From assembly GCF_021730615.1 (NCBI RefSeq), contig NZ_JAJLMN010000001.1, positions 1,116,001 to 1,180,000 of the forward strand: a DNA stretch of 64,000 bases, in the 5' to 3' direction. This DNA is from Lichenibacterium dinghuense (GTDB taxonomy: Bacteria; Pseudomonadota; Alphaproteobacteria; Rhizobiales; Beijerinckiaceae). This document shows, piece after piece, positions 1-8,513 of the stretch. The notes under the pieces are model-generated. The model did not search any database. It was not told the DNA's origin and saw only the letters and a list, made by a program, of their open reading frames with translations. How positions within the stretch are numbered: the stretch's first letter is position 1; each line of letters starts with the position of its first letter. A program made the translations under genes and the position numbers.

Positions 1-1131
1 TCGCTGGCCCTGATCGCCGTGGACCTCGTGATCCCTGACCGCCGGCTGTTCGATCCGCTCACGGACGCGCTGCTGCAGATCGACTTCCACGACGTCGTGA
101 TGAACGGGATGCTGGGCTTCCTGCTGTTCGCCGGCGCGCTGCATATCGACCTCGACCTCCTCCGGCAGCGGGCGCTGCCGGTCGTCGCGCTCGCCTGCCT
201 CGGCACGGCCATCTCGACGGCGGTCGTCGGGGCGGGCTTCTGGGCCTCGGCGGCGCTGGTCGGCCACCCGATCGGGATCTACTGGTGCATGGCCTTCGGG
301 GCGCTGATCAGCCCGACGGACCCGGTCGCGGTGATGAGCGCGCTGAAGGCCGTGAAGGTTCCGCAGGCTCTGGAGGCGCAGCTCCAGGGTGAGTCGCTGT
401 TCAACGACGGCGTCGGCATCGTGCTCTTCACCGTGATGCTGCGCTTCGCCGCCGGCGACGACGGCCACGGCACCACGCCGCTCGGCATCGTGGAACTCCT
501 GCTGGCCGAGGCCGGCGGCGGCCTGCTGCTCGGCACCGTCACGGGCTACCTCGCCTACCGGGCCATGCGGGCGATCGACGATTTCGCGATCGAGGTGCTG
601 ATCTCCCTCGCCCTGGTCATGGGAACCTACGCCCTGGCGGGCCGGCTGCACGCCAGCGGGCCGCTGTCCGTCGTGGCGGCCGGCCTGCTCATCGCCGACC
701 GCGGGCCCCGCTACGCCATGACGGAGCGGACCCAGACCTACCTGTTCGGCCTGTGGACGCTGATCGACGAGGTCCTGAACTCGCTGCTGTTCCTGCTGAT
801 CGGCCTCGAAGTGCTGGTGCTGCGCCACGAGCGGCCGGCGGTGAGCCTCGCGGTTCTGGCGGTGCCGCTGGTGCTGCTGGGCCGCCTCGCCGCGGTGGCG
901 GGCTCGCCGCTGCTCTTCGGGTGGCGCGGGGCCGTGTCGGCCGCCAACGTGCCCTTCCTCACCTGGGCCGGGGTGCGCGGCGGCATCTCGGTGGCGCTGG
1001 CCCTGTCGATGCCCGACGACCCCGCCAAGCCGACGCTGCTCGCCGCCACCTACGCGGTGGTGCTGTTCAGCGTCGTGATGCAGGGCGGCACGCTCGGCCC
1101 GGTCGTGCGCCGCACCGTCACGGCGGGGTGA
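1..1131 (+). CDS. Na+/H+ antiporter, CPA1 (NhaP-type), 5' partial
   Basis: This is a membrane cation/proton exchanger that would swap Na+ or K+ for H+ across the inner membrane. The reading frame is open to the left edge of the window (SLALIA precedes the first GTG at 19), so the N-terminus is missing. About ten hydrophobic segments are visible. The family signature ALISPTDPVAV lies near residue 100, and GESLFNDGVGIVLFT near residue 130 carries the Asn-Asp pair expected to bind the ion in CPA1 carriers. A late TWAGVRGGISVALALS segment has the conserved arginine. There is no long cytoplasmic C-terminal domain. The last 14 bases overlap the 3' end of convergent cobU. Ion specificity cannot be read from sequence. 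Confidence 0.9.
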   Translation, partial: SLALIAVDLVIPDRRLFDPLTDALLQIDFHDVVMNGMLGFLLFAGALHIDLDLLRQRALPVVALACLGTAISTAVVGAGFWASAALVGHPIGIYWCMAFGALISPTDPVAVMSALKAVKVPQALEAQLQGESLFNDGVGIVLFTVMLRFAAGDDGHGTTPLGIVELLLAEAGGGLLLGTVTGYLAYRAMRAIDDFAIEVLISLALVMGTYALAGRLHASGPLSVVAAGLLIADRGPRYAMTERTQTYLFGLWTLIDEVLNSLLFLLIGLEVLVLRHERPAVSLAVLAVPLVLLGRLAAVAGSPLLFGWRGAVSAANVPFLTWAGVRGGISVALALSMPDDPAKPTLLAATYAVVLFSVVMQGGTLGPVVRRTVTAG

Positions 1132-1681
1132 CGCCCCCCTTCAGCACCAGCGGGAGCCCGGCCGCCACCAGCACGACGCGCCCGCAGGCCTCCGCCATCC
1201 GCTGGTTCAGCCGCCCCTGCGCGTCGCGGAAGTCGCGGGCGAGGCGGTTGTCCGGCACGATGCCCCAGCCGACCTCGTTCGACACGAACACGGCCGGCCC
1301 GGCGAGGCGCGGCAGCTCCGCGGCGAGGCCCGCGCAGGCCGCCTCGACGGCCGCGCGCGCGGCCTCAGGGGGGGCGCCGAGCATCACGTTGGTGAGCCAC
1401 AGCGTCAGGCAGTCGACCAGAACCACGCGGCCGGGCGCCGCCTCGCGGGACAGGGCTTCCGCCAGCCCGAGCGGCTCCTCGACGGTGCGCCAGCCGTCGG
1501 CGGCGCGGGCCTCGCGGTGAAGCGCGATGCGCTCGCGCATCTCGTCGTCCCACGCGGTGGCGGTCGCGAGATAGACGCGTTCCAGCCCGGTGCCCAGCGC
1601 CAGCGCCTCGGCGTGGCGGCTCTTGCCCGAGCGGGCGCCGCCGATCACCAGCGTGTGGGGCGGGCTCACCCGAGGAGCCAT
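1118..1681 (-). CDS. cobU: Bifunctional adenosylcobinamide kinase / adenosylcobinamide-phosphate guanylyltransferase
   Basis: CobU (CobP) phosphorylates adenosylcobinamide and then transfers GMP to it, giving adenosyl-GDP-cobinamide in the nucleotide-loop assembly of cobalamin. The protein has 187 residues, normal for the family. It begins with a P-loop (GGARSGKS, residues 14-21), followed by YLATATAWDDEM and the RIALHREAR segment that holds the guanylylated histidine in known CobU. VDCLTLWLTNVM gives the Walker B-like strand, and SNEVGWGIVP and the NQRMAE segment follow. No other cobalamin gene is present here, so the rest of the pathway must be elsewhere. It overlaps the convergent antiporter gene by 14 bases and lies just downstream of a GNAT gene on the same strand. 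Confidence 0.93.
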   Translation of the reverse strand: MAPRVSPPHTLVIGGARSGKSRHAEALALGTGLERVYLATATAWDDEMRERIALHREARAADGWRTVEEPLGLAEALSREAAPGRVVLVDCLTLWLTNVMLGAPPEAARAAVEAACAGLAAELPRLAGPAVFVSNEVGWGIVPDNRLARDFRDAQGRLNQRMAEACGRVVLVAAGLPLVLKGGVTPP

Positions 1682-1708
1682 CGCGGGCCGAACGTCATGG
1701 CCGGGAGG

Positions 1709-2275
1709 CTAGCCGCCCGCCGCGGGGGCGTCCAGCATCAGCGCCATGTGGAGCTTGGCGATCGGGACGCCGTCCACGATCACGCCGCGCGGCTCGCGCC
1801 CGAAGACGACGAAGCCCCGCGCCGCGTAGAGCCGCTCGGCCGCGGCGTTGCCCTCCGACACCGTGAGCCCGACCTGCAACAGCCCCGGGACCGCGCGCGC
1901 CTCCGCAACGAGGCGGTCGACCAGCAGGCCGCCTATCCCCCGGCCCCCCGCCTCTTGTGCCACCGCCATTCCGAACAGCGTCGCCTTGTGGCGCTCCTTC
2001 GGCCGCACGCCGCGCTTGAGCCCCGCCGTGCCGGCGAGGCGCTCGCCCGCGAAGGCGCCGAGGATGAAGTCGTCGGGCCGGGCGGGGTCCCGGATGCGCG
2101 CCTCCGCCCAGGACAGCGGCCTCATCCGCTCCTCCTCGGCGCTGGAGGTGAAGGCGGCGGGGTGGACCGCCAGGGCGGCGAGGCGGAAGGCGACGTAGGC
2201 CGGTGCGTCGCCGGGGACGAGGCGGCGGATCTCGATCAAGGCGCGGGCCTCCGGTCCGGCGATCGCCTCGTCCAT
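1709..2275 (-). CDS. GNAT-family N-acetyltransferase
   Basis: A 188-residue GNAT acetyltransferase that would move an acetyl group from acetyl-CoA to an unknown amine. I chose the ATG at 2275 because a strong GGAGGA ribosome site lies 8 bases upstream; the frame stays open to 2392 but the extra residues do not look like this family. The IEIRRLVPGDAPAYVAFR opening is typical, and the acetyl-CoA binding loop is visible as VAQEAGGRGIGGLLVDRLV, followed by the usual VSEGNAAAERLYAARGF turn and strand. The gene is divergent from the symporter gene at 2383 and shares a ~107-base upstream region with it. The substrate is unknown. Confidence 0.85.
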   Translation of the reverse strand: MDEAIAGPEARALIEIRRLVPGDAPAYVAFRLAALAVHPAAFTSSAEEERMRPLSWAEARIRDPARPDDFILGAFAGERLAGTAGLKRGVRPKERHKATLFGMAVAQEAGGRGIGGLLVDRLVAEARAVPGLLQVGLTVSEGNAAAERLYAARGFVVFGREPRGVIVDGVPIAKLHMALMLDAPAAGG

Positions 2276-2382
2276 GGTGGAATCCTCCGCCGCCCCGTCG
2301 CGAAGCGCAACCCAGATGCAAGCGCGCGCCCCTTCCCCGGAGCGCGAAACCTGATAAGCCGGTGCTCCATCCAGAAGATTGC

Positions 2383-3405
2383 ATGCAGCCAATGCCGCTC
2401 GGCCGCCTCCTGTCCCGCGTGAAGTTCGATTACTACCTGCTGGCGCTGCTCGCCACGGTGGCGATCGCGGCCGTGCTGCCGGCGCGGGGCGCGGCCGCGC
2501 CGATCGCCAAATACGCCGTCTACGCGGCCGTGTTCCTGTTGTTCTTCCTGTACGGCGCGCGCCTGTCCACGCAGGCGGTGGTGCAGGGCATCTCCCACTG
2601 GAGGCTGCAGAGCCTCGTGCTGCTGTCGACCTTCGCGCTGTTCCCGCTGATCGGCCTCGGGCTGACGGCGGCGCTGTCGCGCTGGCTGCCGGTGGACCTC
2701 GCCGCCGGGCTGATGTTCGTCTGCGTGCTGCCGTCCACCGTGCAGTCGTCCATCGCCTTCACGTCGATCGCGCGCGGCAACGTGCCGGCGGCGCTGTGCA
2801 GCGCCTCGGTGTCGAACCTCGCCGGTATGGTGCTAACGCCCCTGCTCGTCGCGGCGCTGCTCGCCACCCACGGCTCCGGCTTCTCGCTGAAGGCGCTGAC
2901 CGACATCGCCCTGGAGCTGCTGCTGCCCTTCGGCCTCGGCCAGGTGCTGCGCCCCTGGGTGGGTCCGTGGATCACGCGGCAGAAGCACGTCCTGTCCTAC
3001 GTCGACCGCGGCTCGATCCTGCTCGTCGTCTACGCGGCCTTCGGCGAGAGCGTGGTGGCGGGCGTGTGGAGCCACATGGACCCGTGGAGCCTCGTGCTGG
3101 TCTTCGCGCTCGACGCCGCCCTGCTGGCCTTGGTGCTGGCGCTCACCACGGTCGTGAGCCGGACCCTCGGCTTCTCCAAGGAGGACGAGATCACCATCGT
3201 GTTCTGCGGCTCGAAGAAGAGCCTGGCCTCGGGCATCCCCATGGCCAACATCCTGTTCCCCGGCGCGGCCGTGGGCGCGATCGTGCTGCCGCTGATGATC
3301 TTCCACCAGATCCAGCTCTTCGCCTGCGCGACGCTGGCGCAGCGCTACGCGCGCCGGCCCTTGGAGGCCCCGGCCTCCGTCGAGGGTGCGCCCGTCAGGG
3401 CGTGA
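2383..3405 (+). CDS. Bile acid:sodium symporter family transporter (YfeH-like)
   Basis: A 340-residue integral membrane protein with about ten hydrophobic segments, matching the SBF-like branch of the bile acid:sodium symporter superfamily. Bacterial members carry organic anions or are uncharacterised, so the name describes the fold rather than a bile-acid role. The ATG at 2383 is preferred over the longer open frame because the protein then begins with MQPMPLGRLLSRVKFDYYLL, an early helix typical of the family. Conserved stretches include VCVLPSTVQSSIAFTSIARG around residue 110 and FCGSKKSLASGIPMANILF near residue 275, which form the unwound helix regions of this fold. It converges on yggT, with a perfect hairpin in between. 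Confidence 0.82.
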   Translation: MQPMPLGRLLSRVKFDYYLLALLATVAIAAVLPARGAAAPIAKYAVYAAVFLLFFLYGARLSTQAVVQGISHWRLQSLVLLSTFALFPLIGLGLTAALSRWLPVDLAAGLMFVCVLPSTVQSSIAFTSIARGNVPAALCSASVSNLAGMVLTPLLVAALLATHGSGFSLKALTDIALELLLPFGLGQVLRPWVGPWITRQKHVLSYVDRGSILLVVYAAFGESVVAGVWSHMDPWSLVLVFALDAALLALVLALTTVVSRTLGFSKEDEITIVFCGSKKSLASGIPMANILFPGAAVGAIVLPLMIFHQIQLFACATLAQRYARRPLEAPASVEGAPVRA

Positions 3406-3423
3406 GCGGAGGCGGCACCCTCT

Positions 3424-3464
3424 CGGGTCCGTCATCCCGGCCTTGAGCCGGGATGACGGACCCG
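3424..3464. repeat. Perfect 18-bp hairpin with CTTGA loop between convergent genes
   Basis: Bases 3424-3441 pair exactly with 3447-3464 around the loop CTTGA. It sits between the symporter gene and convergent yggT, so it may act as a two-way terminator, though no T-run follows. The same core (CCCGGC-CTTGA-GCCGGG) recurs at 18974-19000, again between convergent genes, which marks it as a dispersed REP-like palindrome. Confidence 0.8.
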
Positions 3465-3494
3465 GGAACGGGAAGGAAGGACGCTCGCCGGACG

Positions 3495-3785
3495 TCAATA
3501 GACCGCCGGGTAGGCGTATTCGACGATCAGCTTCTGCACGAACAGGATGATCAGCAGCAGGATCACCGGCGACACGTCGATGCCGCCGAGGTTGGGCAGC
3601 ACGCGCCGGATGGGGCGCAGCGCGGGCTCGGTGACGGCCTCGAGGAAGCGCCAGATCGAGCGCACGATGTCGTTGCGGAAGTTGATGACGTCGAAGGCCA
3701 CCAGCCACGACAGGATCGCCATGGCGATGATGAGGTAGCTGTACCAGTTCAGGACCAGCAGGACGATCTCGAGCAGCGCGCGCAT
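3495..3785 (-). CDS. YggT family membrane protein
   Basis: A 96-residue protein with two hydrophobic helices, one at residues 5-28 (IVLLVLNWYSYLIIAMAILS) and one near the C-terminus (SPVILLLIILFVQKLIV), joined by a loop with TEPALRPIRRVLP, the hallmark of YggT. The start is the ATG at 3785; upstream codons in the open frame are low-complexity and not family-like. YggT proteins are widespread in bacteria and plastids and have been linked to osmotic stress and to cell-envelope or division processes, but the biochemical role is not settled. The gene is divergent from the MFS gene at 4007. Confidence 0.88.
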   Translation of the reverse strand: MRALLEIVLLVLNWYSYLIIAMAILSWLVAFDVINFRNDIVRSIWRFLEAVTEPALRPIRRVLPNLGGIDVSPVILLLIILFVQKLIVEYAYPAVY

Positions 3786-4006
3786 GAGGGCTCCGACGGG
3801 ACAGCGCCGCGTGCGGGCTCCCACGGGACGCATCCCCGTGAGGACCGCATCGCCCGTGTCCGAACGGCCCGGATGTAGCGACCCGCATCCCGCATCGCAA
3901 CCCGGCCCGCCCCCGCCGAGATGGCGCTTCCCCCGCGCGCCGGAACCGTGCATCCAGGGATCGTGGACGAGGCCGGGCCCGGCGCGGGGCCCGTGGGAGC
4001 GAGTGC

Positions 4007-5344
4007 ATGTCGATCGAGGAAGCCCCGCGCGCGGCGCCGGGGAGCGCGGCACGGGTCGCGGAAAGCGGCGTCCCCGGCGCGCGGCTGACGGGCGCGCAGT
4101 GGCGCACGATCGTGCTCGCGAGCCTCGGCGGCGCGCTCGAGTTCTACGACTTCATCGTCTACGGCGTCTTCGCCCGCGCCATCGCGGGCGCCTTCTTCCC
4201 CAACACGGACCCGCTGGTCGGCCAGGTGCTGGCCTTCTCGGTCTTCGCGGGCGGCTACCTCGCCCGGCCCTTCGGCGGCCTCATGCTCGGCGCGCTTGGC
4301 GACCGCTTCGGGCGGCGCAACGTGTTTCTGGTCTCGCTCGGCCTCATCTCGGGCTCGACCGTGCTGATGGGCCTCCTGCCCGGCTACGCGACCTGGGGCG
4401 CGGGCGCGGCCTTCGCCATGGTGGCGCTGCGGCTCGTCCAGGGCCTGTGCCTCGGCGGCGAGTTGCCCTGCGCCATCGTCTACGCGGTCGAGACCGCGCC
4501 GCGCCGCGGCGGCTTCGCCTGCGGGGTGCTGTTCTTCTGCGTCAACTCGGGCGTCAGCCTCGCGGCGCTGGTCAGCCTCGCCATCAACGGGCTGATGGCG
4601 CCCGAGGCCGCGGCCGCCATCGGCTGGCGCATCGCCTTCGTGATCGGCGGCGCGACGGGCCTGCTGTCCTTCCTGGTGCGGCGGCGGCTGCACGAGTCGT
4701 CGGAATATGCCGCCATGCGGGCCGCAGCGTCGCGCACGCCGCTGCGCGAGCTGTTCGCCGGCCATGCCGGTGCGCTCGCGATCGGCGCCGGCACCTCTGC
4801 CGCCACGGCGGTGTTCAACGGCATGATGTTCGCCTACCTGCCGGCCTACCTCGTCGGCGCGCTGCACTACACGCCCGCCGAAGCCTCGCTGGCGCAGAAC
4901 GTCGGCCTCGCCACCACGAGCCTCGGCCTGCTCACCGTCTCGGCGCTCGGCGACCGGATGCCGCGGCGCCTGCTGCTCGGCGCCGGCGCGGCGCTGCTCG
5001 TCGTGCTGGCCTACCCGTTCTTCGCGGCGCTCCAGGCGCGAAGCCTCGGCCTGCTGCCGCTGTTCGTGCTGGCCGGCCTCGTGGCCTCGCTGATCAACGG
5101 CACCTTCGCCATGATCGCGGCCGACCTGTTCCCGACGCGGGTGCGCTTCTCGGGCGTGGCAGTGAGCTACAACATCTCGCAGACGCTGTTCGGCGGCACG
5201 GTGCCGCTCCTCGCCGCGGCGCTGGTGAGCGCCACGGGCGCCGCGACCGCGCCCGCGCTGATCGTGGCGGTCTTCGCCGCCGTGGCGCTCGCGGCGAGCT
5301 TCGGGCTGAAGCGCCGCGAGGGGTGGGTCGGGCGAGCCGCCTGA
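4007..5344 (+). CDS. MFS transporter, metabolite:H+ symporter type
   Basis: A 445-residue major facilitator with twelve predicted membrane spans. The sequence GGALEFYDFIVYG at residues 44-56 is the first-helix signature of the metabolite:proton symporter group (ShiA/ProP/KgtP relatives). GALGDRFGRRNVFLVS is the helix 2-3 motif A, and QGLCLGGELPCAIVY matches the helix 4-5 region. A substrate such as an organic acid or betaine is likely by family but cannot be fixed. The ATG at 4007 follows a GGGAGCGAG purine run. The gene ends next to a cluster of small hairpins shared with convergent ccdA. Confidence 0.88.
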   Translation: MSIEEAPRAAPGSAARVAESGVPGARLTGAQWRTIVLASLGGALEFYDFIVYGVFARAIAGAFFPNTDPLVGQVLAFSVFAGGYLARPFGGLMLGALGDRFGRRNVFLVSLGLISGSTVLMGLLPGYATWGAGAAFAMVALRLVQGLCLGGELPCAIVYAVETAPRRGGFACGVLFFCVNSGVSLAALVSLAINGLMAPEAAAAIGWRIAFVIGGATGLLSFLVRRRLHESSEYAAMRAAASRTPLRELFAGHAGALAIGAGTSAATAVFNGMMFAYLPAYLVGALHYTPAEASLAQNVGLATTSLGLLTVSALGDRMPRRLLLGAGAALLVVLAYPFFAALQARSLGLLPLFVLAGLVASLINGTFAMIAADLFPTRVRFSGVAVSYNISQTLFGGTVPLLAAALVSATGAATAPALIVAVFAAVALAASFGLKRREGWVGRAA

Positions 5345-5353
5345 CCCGGTTTC

Positions 5354-5451
5354 CGAAGGGCGAGCCCTTCGGCGGGGCGGGGGGCGGCGCCCCGCACGGC
5401 CCCCCTCTCAGGGCTCCGCCCTGAAACCCGCCAAAGGCCGGGGGCCTTTGG
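5354..5451. repeat. Cluster of three small hairpins between convergent genes
   Basis: Three palindromes are packed between the MFS gene and convergent ccdA: 5354-5371 (7-bp arms), 5409-5423 (CAGGGC/GCCCTG) and 5431-5451 (CCAAAGGCC/GGCCTTTGG). The 16-mer at 5364-5379 recurs exactly at 18906-18921 after phoB. They probably form a repetitive terminator/REP-like element. Confidence 0.65.
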
Positions 5452-5460
5452 AAACCGCCC

Positions 5461-6192
5461 TCACCCCAGCCGCGCCAGGCCCGGAAACGTCTCGATCAGC
5501 CAGAACGACAGCTGCTGCATGCCGCCCGACAGGAAGGCGATGCCGGTCACGACCAGCGCCGCGCCCGCTACGCGTTCCACCGTGTGGAAGTGGCGCCGGA
5601 AGCCGCGCAGGAAGGCCGTGAAGGTGCCCATGGCCACGGCGGCCAGCACGAAGGGCACCCCGAGCCCCAGCGAGTAGGCGAGAAGCAGCGCCGCGCCGTT
5701 GCCCACCGTCGCGGCCGAGCCCGCCACGGCCAGGATGGCGGCGAGGATCGGGCCGATGCAGGGCGTCCAGCCGAACGCGAAGGCGAGGCCCATCGCGTAG
5801 GCGCTCCACAGCCCCGGCGGCCGGCTCACCTCGACGCGCGCCTGCCGGTACAGCACGCCGAGCCGGAACAGGCCGACGAAGTGCAGGCCCATGACGATGA
5901 TGGCGACGCCCGCCACGATCGACAGCGCTTCGCCGTATTGCCGGAGCAGCGTGCCGAAGGCCGAGGCGGTCGCGCCCAGCGCCACGAAGACCGTGGAGAA
6001 ACCCGCGACGAAGAGCAGGCTCGCCAGGAAGGCGCCGCGCCGCGACCGCGCCGCGTCGCCGCCCTGGAGTTCCTCCAGGGTCGTGCCCGCCATGAAGCAC
6101 AGGTAGGGCGGCACCAGCGGCAGCACGCAGGGGCTCAGGAACGAGATCAGCCCGGCCAGGACCGCGGCCGGGAACGAGACGTGTGTCGGCAT
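5461..6192 (-). CDS. ccdA: Cytochrome c biogenesis protein CcdA
   Basis: CcdA is a six-helix membrane protein that passes reducing equivalents from cytoplasmic thioredoxin to periplasmic thiol proteins, keeping apocytochrome c CXXCH motifs (and related targets) reduced before haem attachment. The 243-residue product carries both redox cysteines in their family contexts: FLSPCVLPLVPPY (Cys22) and FGWTPCIGPILAA (Cys145). Six hydrophobic segments fit the family. It is monocistronic here and convergent with the MFS gene. A role in maturing the multihaem ActA, ActE and CoxB2 proteins encoded at 35-44 kb is a reasonable inference, since all need c-type haem. Confidence 0.93.
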   Translation of the reverse strand: MPTHVSFPAAVLAGLISFLSPCVLPLVPPYLCFMAGTTLEELQGGDAARSRRGAFLASLLFVAGFSTVFVALGATASAFGTLLRQYGEALSIVAGVAIIVMGLHFVGLFRLGVLYRQARVEVSRPPGLWSAYAMGLAFAFGWTPCIGPILAAILAVAGSAATVGNGAALLLAYSLGLGVPFVLAAVAMGTFTAFLRGFRRHFHTVERVAGAALVVTGIAFLSGGMQQLSFWLIETFPGLARLG

Positions 6193-6344
6193 GGCCCCGC
6201 TTTAGCCGATCGCGGGGCGGCGCGCATCGTTGCGCCGCTGCGACACCGCGCGGGTTTCGCGAAAGCCGCGCGCGATAGGCTGCGACGGCGGCCGGGGCTT
6301 CGGCGTTAGATGGCCGACGATTCGGCGGCAGGGCCGCGCGGGAG

Positions 6345-6812
6345 ATGAGCTTGCGTCACTGGTTCTCGGCCCTCGGGTCCTCGGCCCTCGCGGCCTGCAC
6401 GCTGCTGGCCGCCGCGGCGGCGCCGGCGTCCGCCACCTCGCCGCTGCTCGCCAACGGCGACTACCCCTATTGGAAGCTGAACTACGCGCGTTACGACACG
6501 ACCTACGCGGCGATCGACCACCGGGCCCGCCGCTTCGCCGAGTTCAAGTGGGACGCCACGACCTACTGCCGCTACCGCTCGGGCTGGGAAGGCCCCGGCG
6601 CCTACAAGGTCGGCGACCGCTTCCGCCGGCACTTCGGCTGGGACGCCGGCTACCCGTGGCAGGGGCCCGGCGTCGCGGCCGACCACGAGGACGCGGAGGC
6701 GCTGGCCGACGCCCGCGCGCAGTATCGCCGCGAGTTCGGCCGGGCGCCGGTCTGCGGCTCCGTGCGCCACCGCCGCGTCCGCCACGAGATCGTGCTCCGC
6801 CGCAAATACTGA
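6345..6812 (+). CDS. Hypothetical secreted protein
   Basis: A 155-residue protein I do not recognise. The first ~30 residues form a Sec-type signal peptide (basic start, Ala/Leu-rich core, ASA-T cleavage region). The mature part is rich in Tyr, Trp, Arg and Asp (for example YWKLNYARYDTTYAAIDHR) and ends in a basic stretch RHRRVRHEIVLRRKY. Two cysteines remain in the mature chain and could form a disulfide. The ATG is preceded by GGGAG. It lies upstream of the P1 peptidase gene with only 41 bases between, so the two may be co-transcribed. Confidence 0.65.
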   Translation: MSLRHWFSALGSSALAACTLLAAAAAPASATSPLLANGDYPYWKLNYARYDTTYAAIDHRARRFAEFKWDATTYCRYRSGWEGPGAYKVGDRFRRHFGWDAGYPWQGPGVAADHEDAEALADARAQYRREFGRAPVCGSVRHRRVRHEIVLRRKY

Positions 6813-6853
6813 GCCGGCTCCGGGTCGACCCGAGCCGACCGGACGGGGCGTCC

Positions 6854-7858
6854 ATGAGCGCGCCTATGCGCAACCTCGTCACCGACGTGCCGGGCCTGCG
6901 GGTGGGCCACGCGGACGGTCGCGCGCTCGCCTCGGGCGTCACGGCCGTCGTCTTCGACGCGCCCGCCGCGGCCTCGGTGGCGATCCACGGCGGCGCGCCG
7001 GGCGTGCGCGACACGGCGCTGCTCGAACCCGAGATGACCGTGGAGGGCATCGACGCCCTCGTTCTGTCGGGGGGCTCGGCCTTCGGGCTCGACGGCATGG
7101 GCGGCGCCATGGCGGCGCTCCACGCCCGGGGCCGCGGCTTCAGGATCGGGGCCGCGCGGGTGCCCATCGTGCCCGGCGCCGTGTTGTTCGACCTCAACAA
7201 CGGCGGCGACAAGGCCTGGGGCCGGCGCCCGCCCTACTGGGACCTCGGCCACGCGGCCGTCGAGGCGGCGGGGCTCGACTTCGCCCTCGGCAGCCACGGC
7301 GCCGGGCTCGGCGCCACCACGGCCGACCTCAAGGGCGGGCTCGGCTCGGCCTCGGCCGCGACGGCGCGCGGCTACACGGTCGGCGCGATCGCGGCCGTCA
7401 ACGCGCTCGGCCAGGCCACGGTGGGCGACGGCCCGCATTTCTGGGCCGCGCCCTATGAGCGCGGGGCCGAGTTCGGCGGCCTCGGGCTGCCCCGGTTCGG
7501 CGCCGACGGGGCGCCGCCGTTCCGCACCAAGGGCGTTCGGCCGGAGAACACCACGATCTGCGTCGTCGCCACCGACGCCCCGCTCACCAAGGCGCAGTGC
7601 AAGCGCCTGGCCGTGGTGGCGCAGGGCGGCCTCGCCCTGGCGCTGCGGCCCGCCCACGCGGCGCTCGACGGCGACGTGGTCTTCGCCGCCGCGACGGCGC
7701 TCGACCCGCGCCCCGTCACGGCGGCCGACCTGACCGAGATCGGGGCTTTGGCGGCCGAGACGCTGGCCCGCGCGGTGGCGCGCGGCGTCTTCGAAGCCCG
7801 CGCCCTGCCCGTCCCCGGCGCCGCCCCGAGCTGGCGCGACCGCTTCGCCGCGGCCTGA
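6854..7858 (+). CDS. P1 family peptidase (DmpA/L-aminopeptidase-type)
   Basis: A 334-residue member of peptidase family P1, enzymes that self-cleave into two chains and then use the new N-terminal Ser/Thr as nucleophile to release N-terminal amino acids, amides or esters. The family pattern is clear: NLVTDVPGLRVGHA at the start, VLSGGSAFGLDGMGGAM near residue 75, HGAGLGATTADLKGGLGSAS near 155, and ENTTICVVATDAPLTKAQ near 235. The Thr in NTTICVVATD is the expected cleavage and catalytic site by family comparison. The ATG at 6854 was chosen because the open frame upstream runs through the preceding gene; a second ATG lies four codons downstream. No signal peptide is seen, so it should be cytoplasmic. 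The substrate is unknown. Confidence 0.87.
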   Translation: MSAPMRNLVTDVPGLRVGHADGRALASGVTAVVFDAPAAASVAIHGGAPGVRDTALLEPEMTVEGIDALVLSGGSAFGLDGMGGAMAALHARGRGFRIGAARVPIVPGAVLFDLNNGGDKAWGRRPPYWDLGHAAVEAAGLDFALGSHGAGLGATTADLKGGLGSASAATARGYTVGAIAAVNALGQATVGDGPHFWAAPYERGAEFGGLGLPRFGADGAPPFRTKGVRPENTTICVVATDAPLTKAQCKRLAVVAQGGLALALRPAHAALDGDVVFAAATALDPRPVTAADLTEIGALAAETLARAVARGVFEARALPVPGAAPSWRDRFAAA

Positions 7859-7892
7859 TACAGCGGCCGGACCGCCACACGAGGATCAGACC

Positions 7893-8513
7893 ATGTCGAC
7901 CCGCGAACCCCTGCTGCGCACCGTGCCCATCGCCGAGCTCCGGCCGACGCAGGTCACGGTCGGCTATCGCGAGGTGGCGGAGAAGCGCCGCGACTGGGCC
8001 GAGCGGGCGGAGGGCGACCGCGCGGAATGGCTCGGACGGCACATGATCCCCGTGCTGCTCGGCCCCAAGAAGCGCTCCTACGTGATCGACCACCACCACC
8101 TCACGCGCGCGCTGCTGGAGGAGGGCTGCGAGGGCGTGCTGGTCAACGTCGTGGCCGACCTCAGCATGCTCGACAAGGACGCCTTCTGGGTCTTCGCCGA
8201 CAACCGCGGCTGGTGCCACCCCTACGACTCGGAGGGCCGGCGCGCGGGCTTCGCCGACATCCCGCGCTCGATCGCCGACCTCGCCGACGACCCCTACCGC
8301 TCCCTCGCGGGGGCGCTGCGGCGCGCGGGCGGCTACGCCAAGGAGACGGTGCCCTTCACCGAGTTCATGTGGGCCGACGCGCTGCGCCGGCGCATCAGGC
8401 GGCGCGACGTCGAGGAGTCCTTCTCGGGCGCCCTGCTCCGCGCGCTGGAGTTCGCCAAGAGCCGCGACGCCCGCTACCTGCCGGGCTGGTGCGGGCCGAA
8501 CGACGGGAGCTGA
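7893..8513 (+). CDS. ParB-like (ParBc_2) family protein
   Basis: A 206-residue protein of the stand-alone 'putative ParB-like nuclease' family. The N-terminal RTVPIAELRPTQVTVGYREV resembles the first ParB/sulfiredoxin strand, and YVIDHHHLTRALLEEG (about residues 62-77) supplies the conserved histidine-rich motif. There is no HTH domain and no partner ParA, so a chromosome-partition role is unlikely. Members of this family are commonly stand-alone cytoplasmic proteins of unknown function. Its last 40 bases overlap the convergent GNAT gene. Confidence 0.78.
   Translation: MSTREPLLRTVPIAELRPTQVTVGYREVAEKRRDWAERAEGDRAEWLGRHMIPVLLGPKKRSYVIDHHHLTRALLEEGCEGVLVNVVADLSMLDKDAFWVFADNRGWCHPYDSEGRRAGFADIPRSIADLADDPYRSLAGALRRAGGYAKETVPFTEFMWADALRRRIRRRDVEESFSGALLRALEFAKSRDARYLPGWCGPNDGS

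Noticed and set aside
7893-8513. Chromosome partition ParB
   Set aside because: No HTH domain, no parA, no parS-like site nearby; it belongs to the stand-alone ParB-like family.
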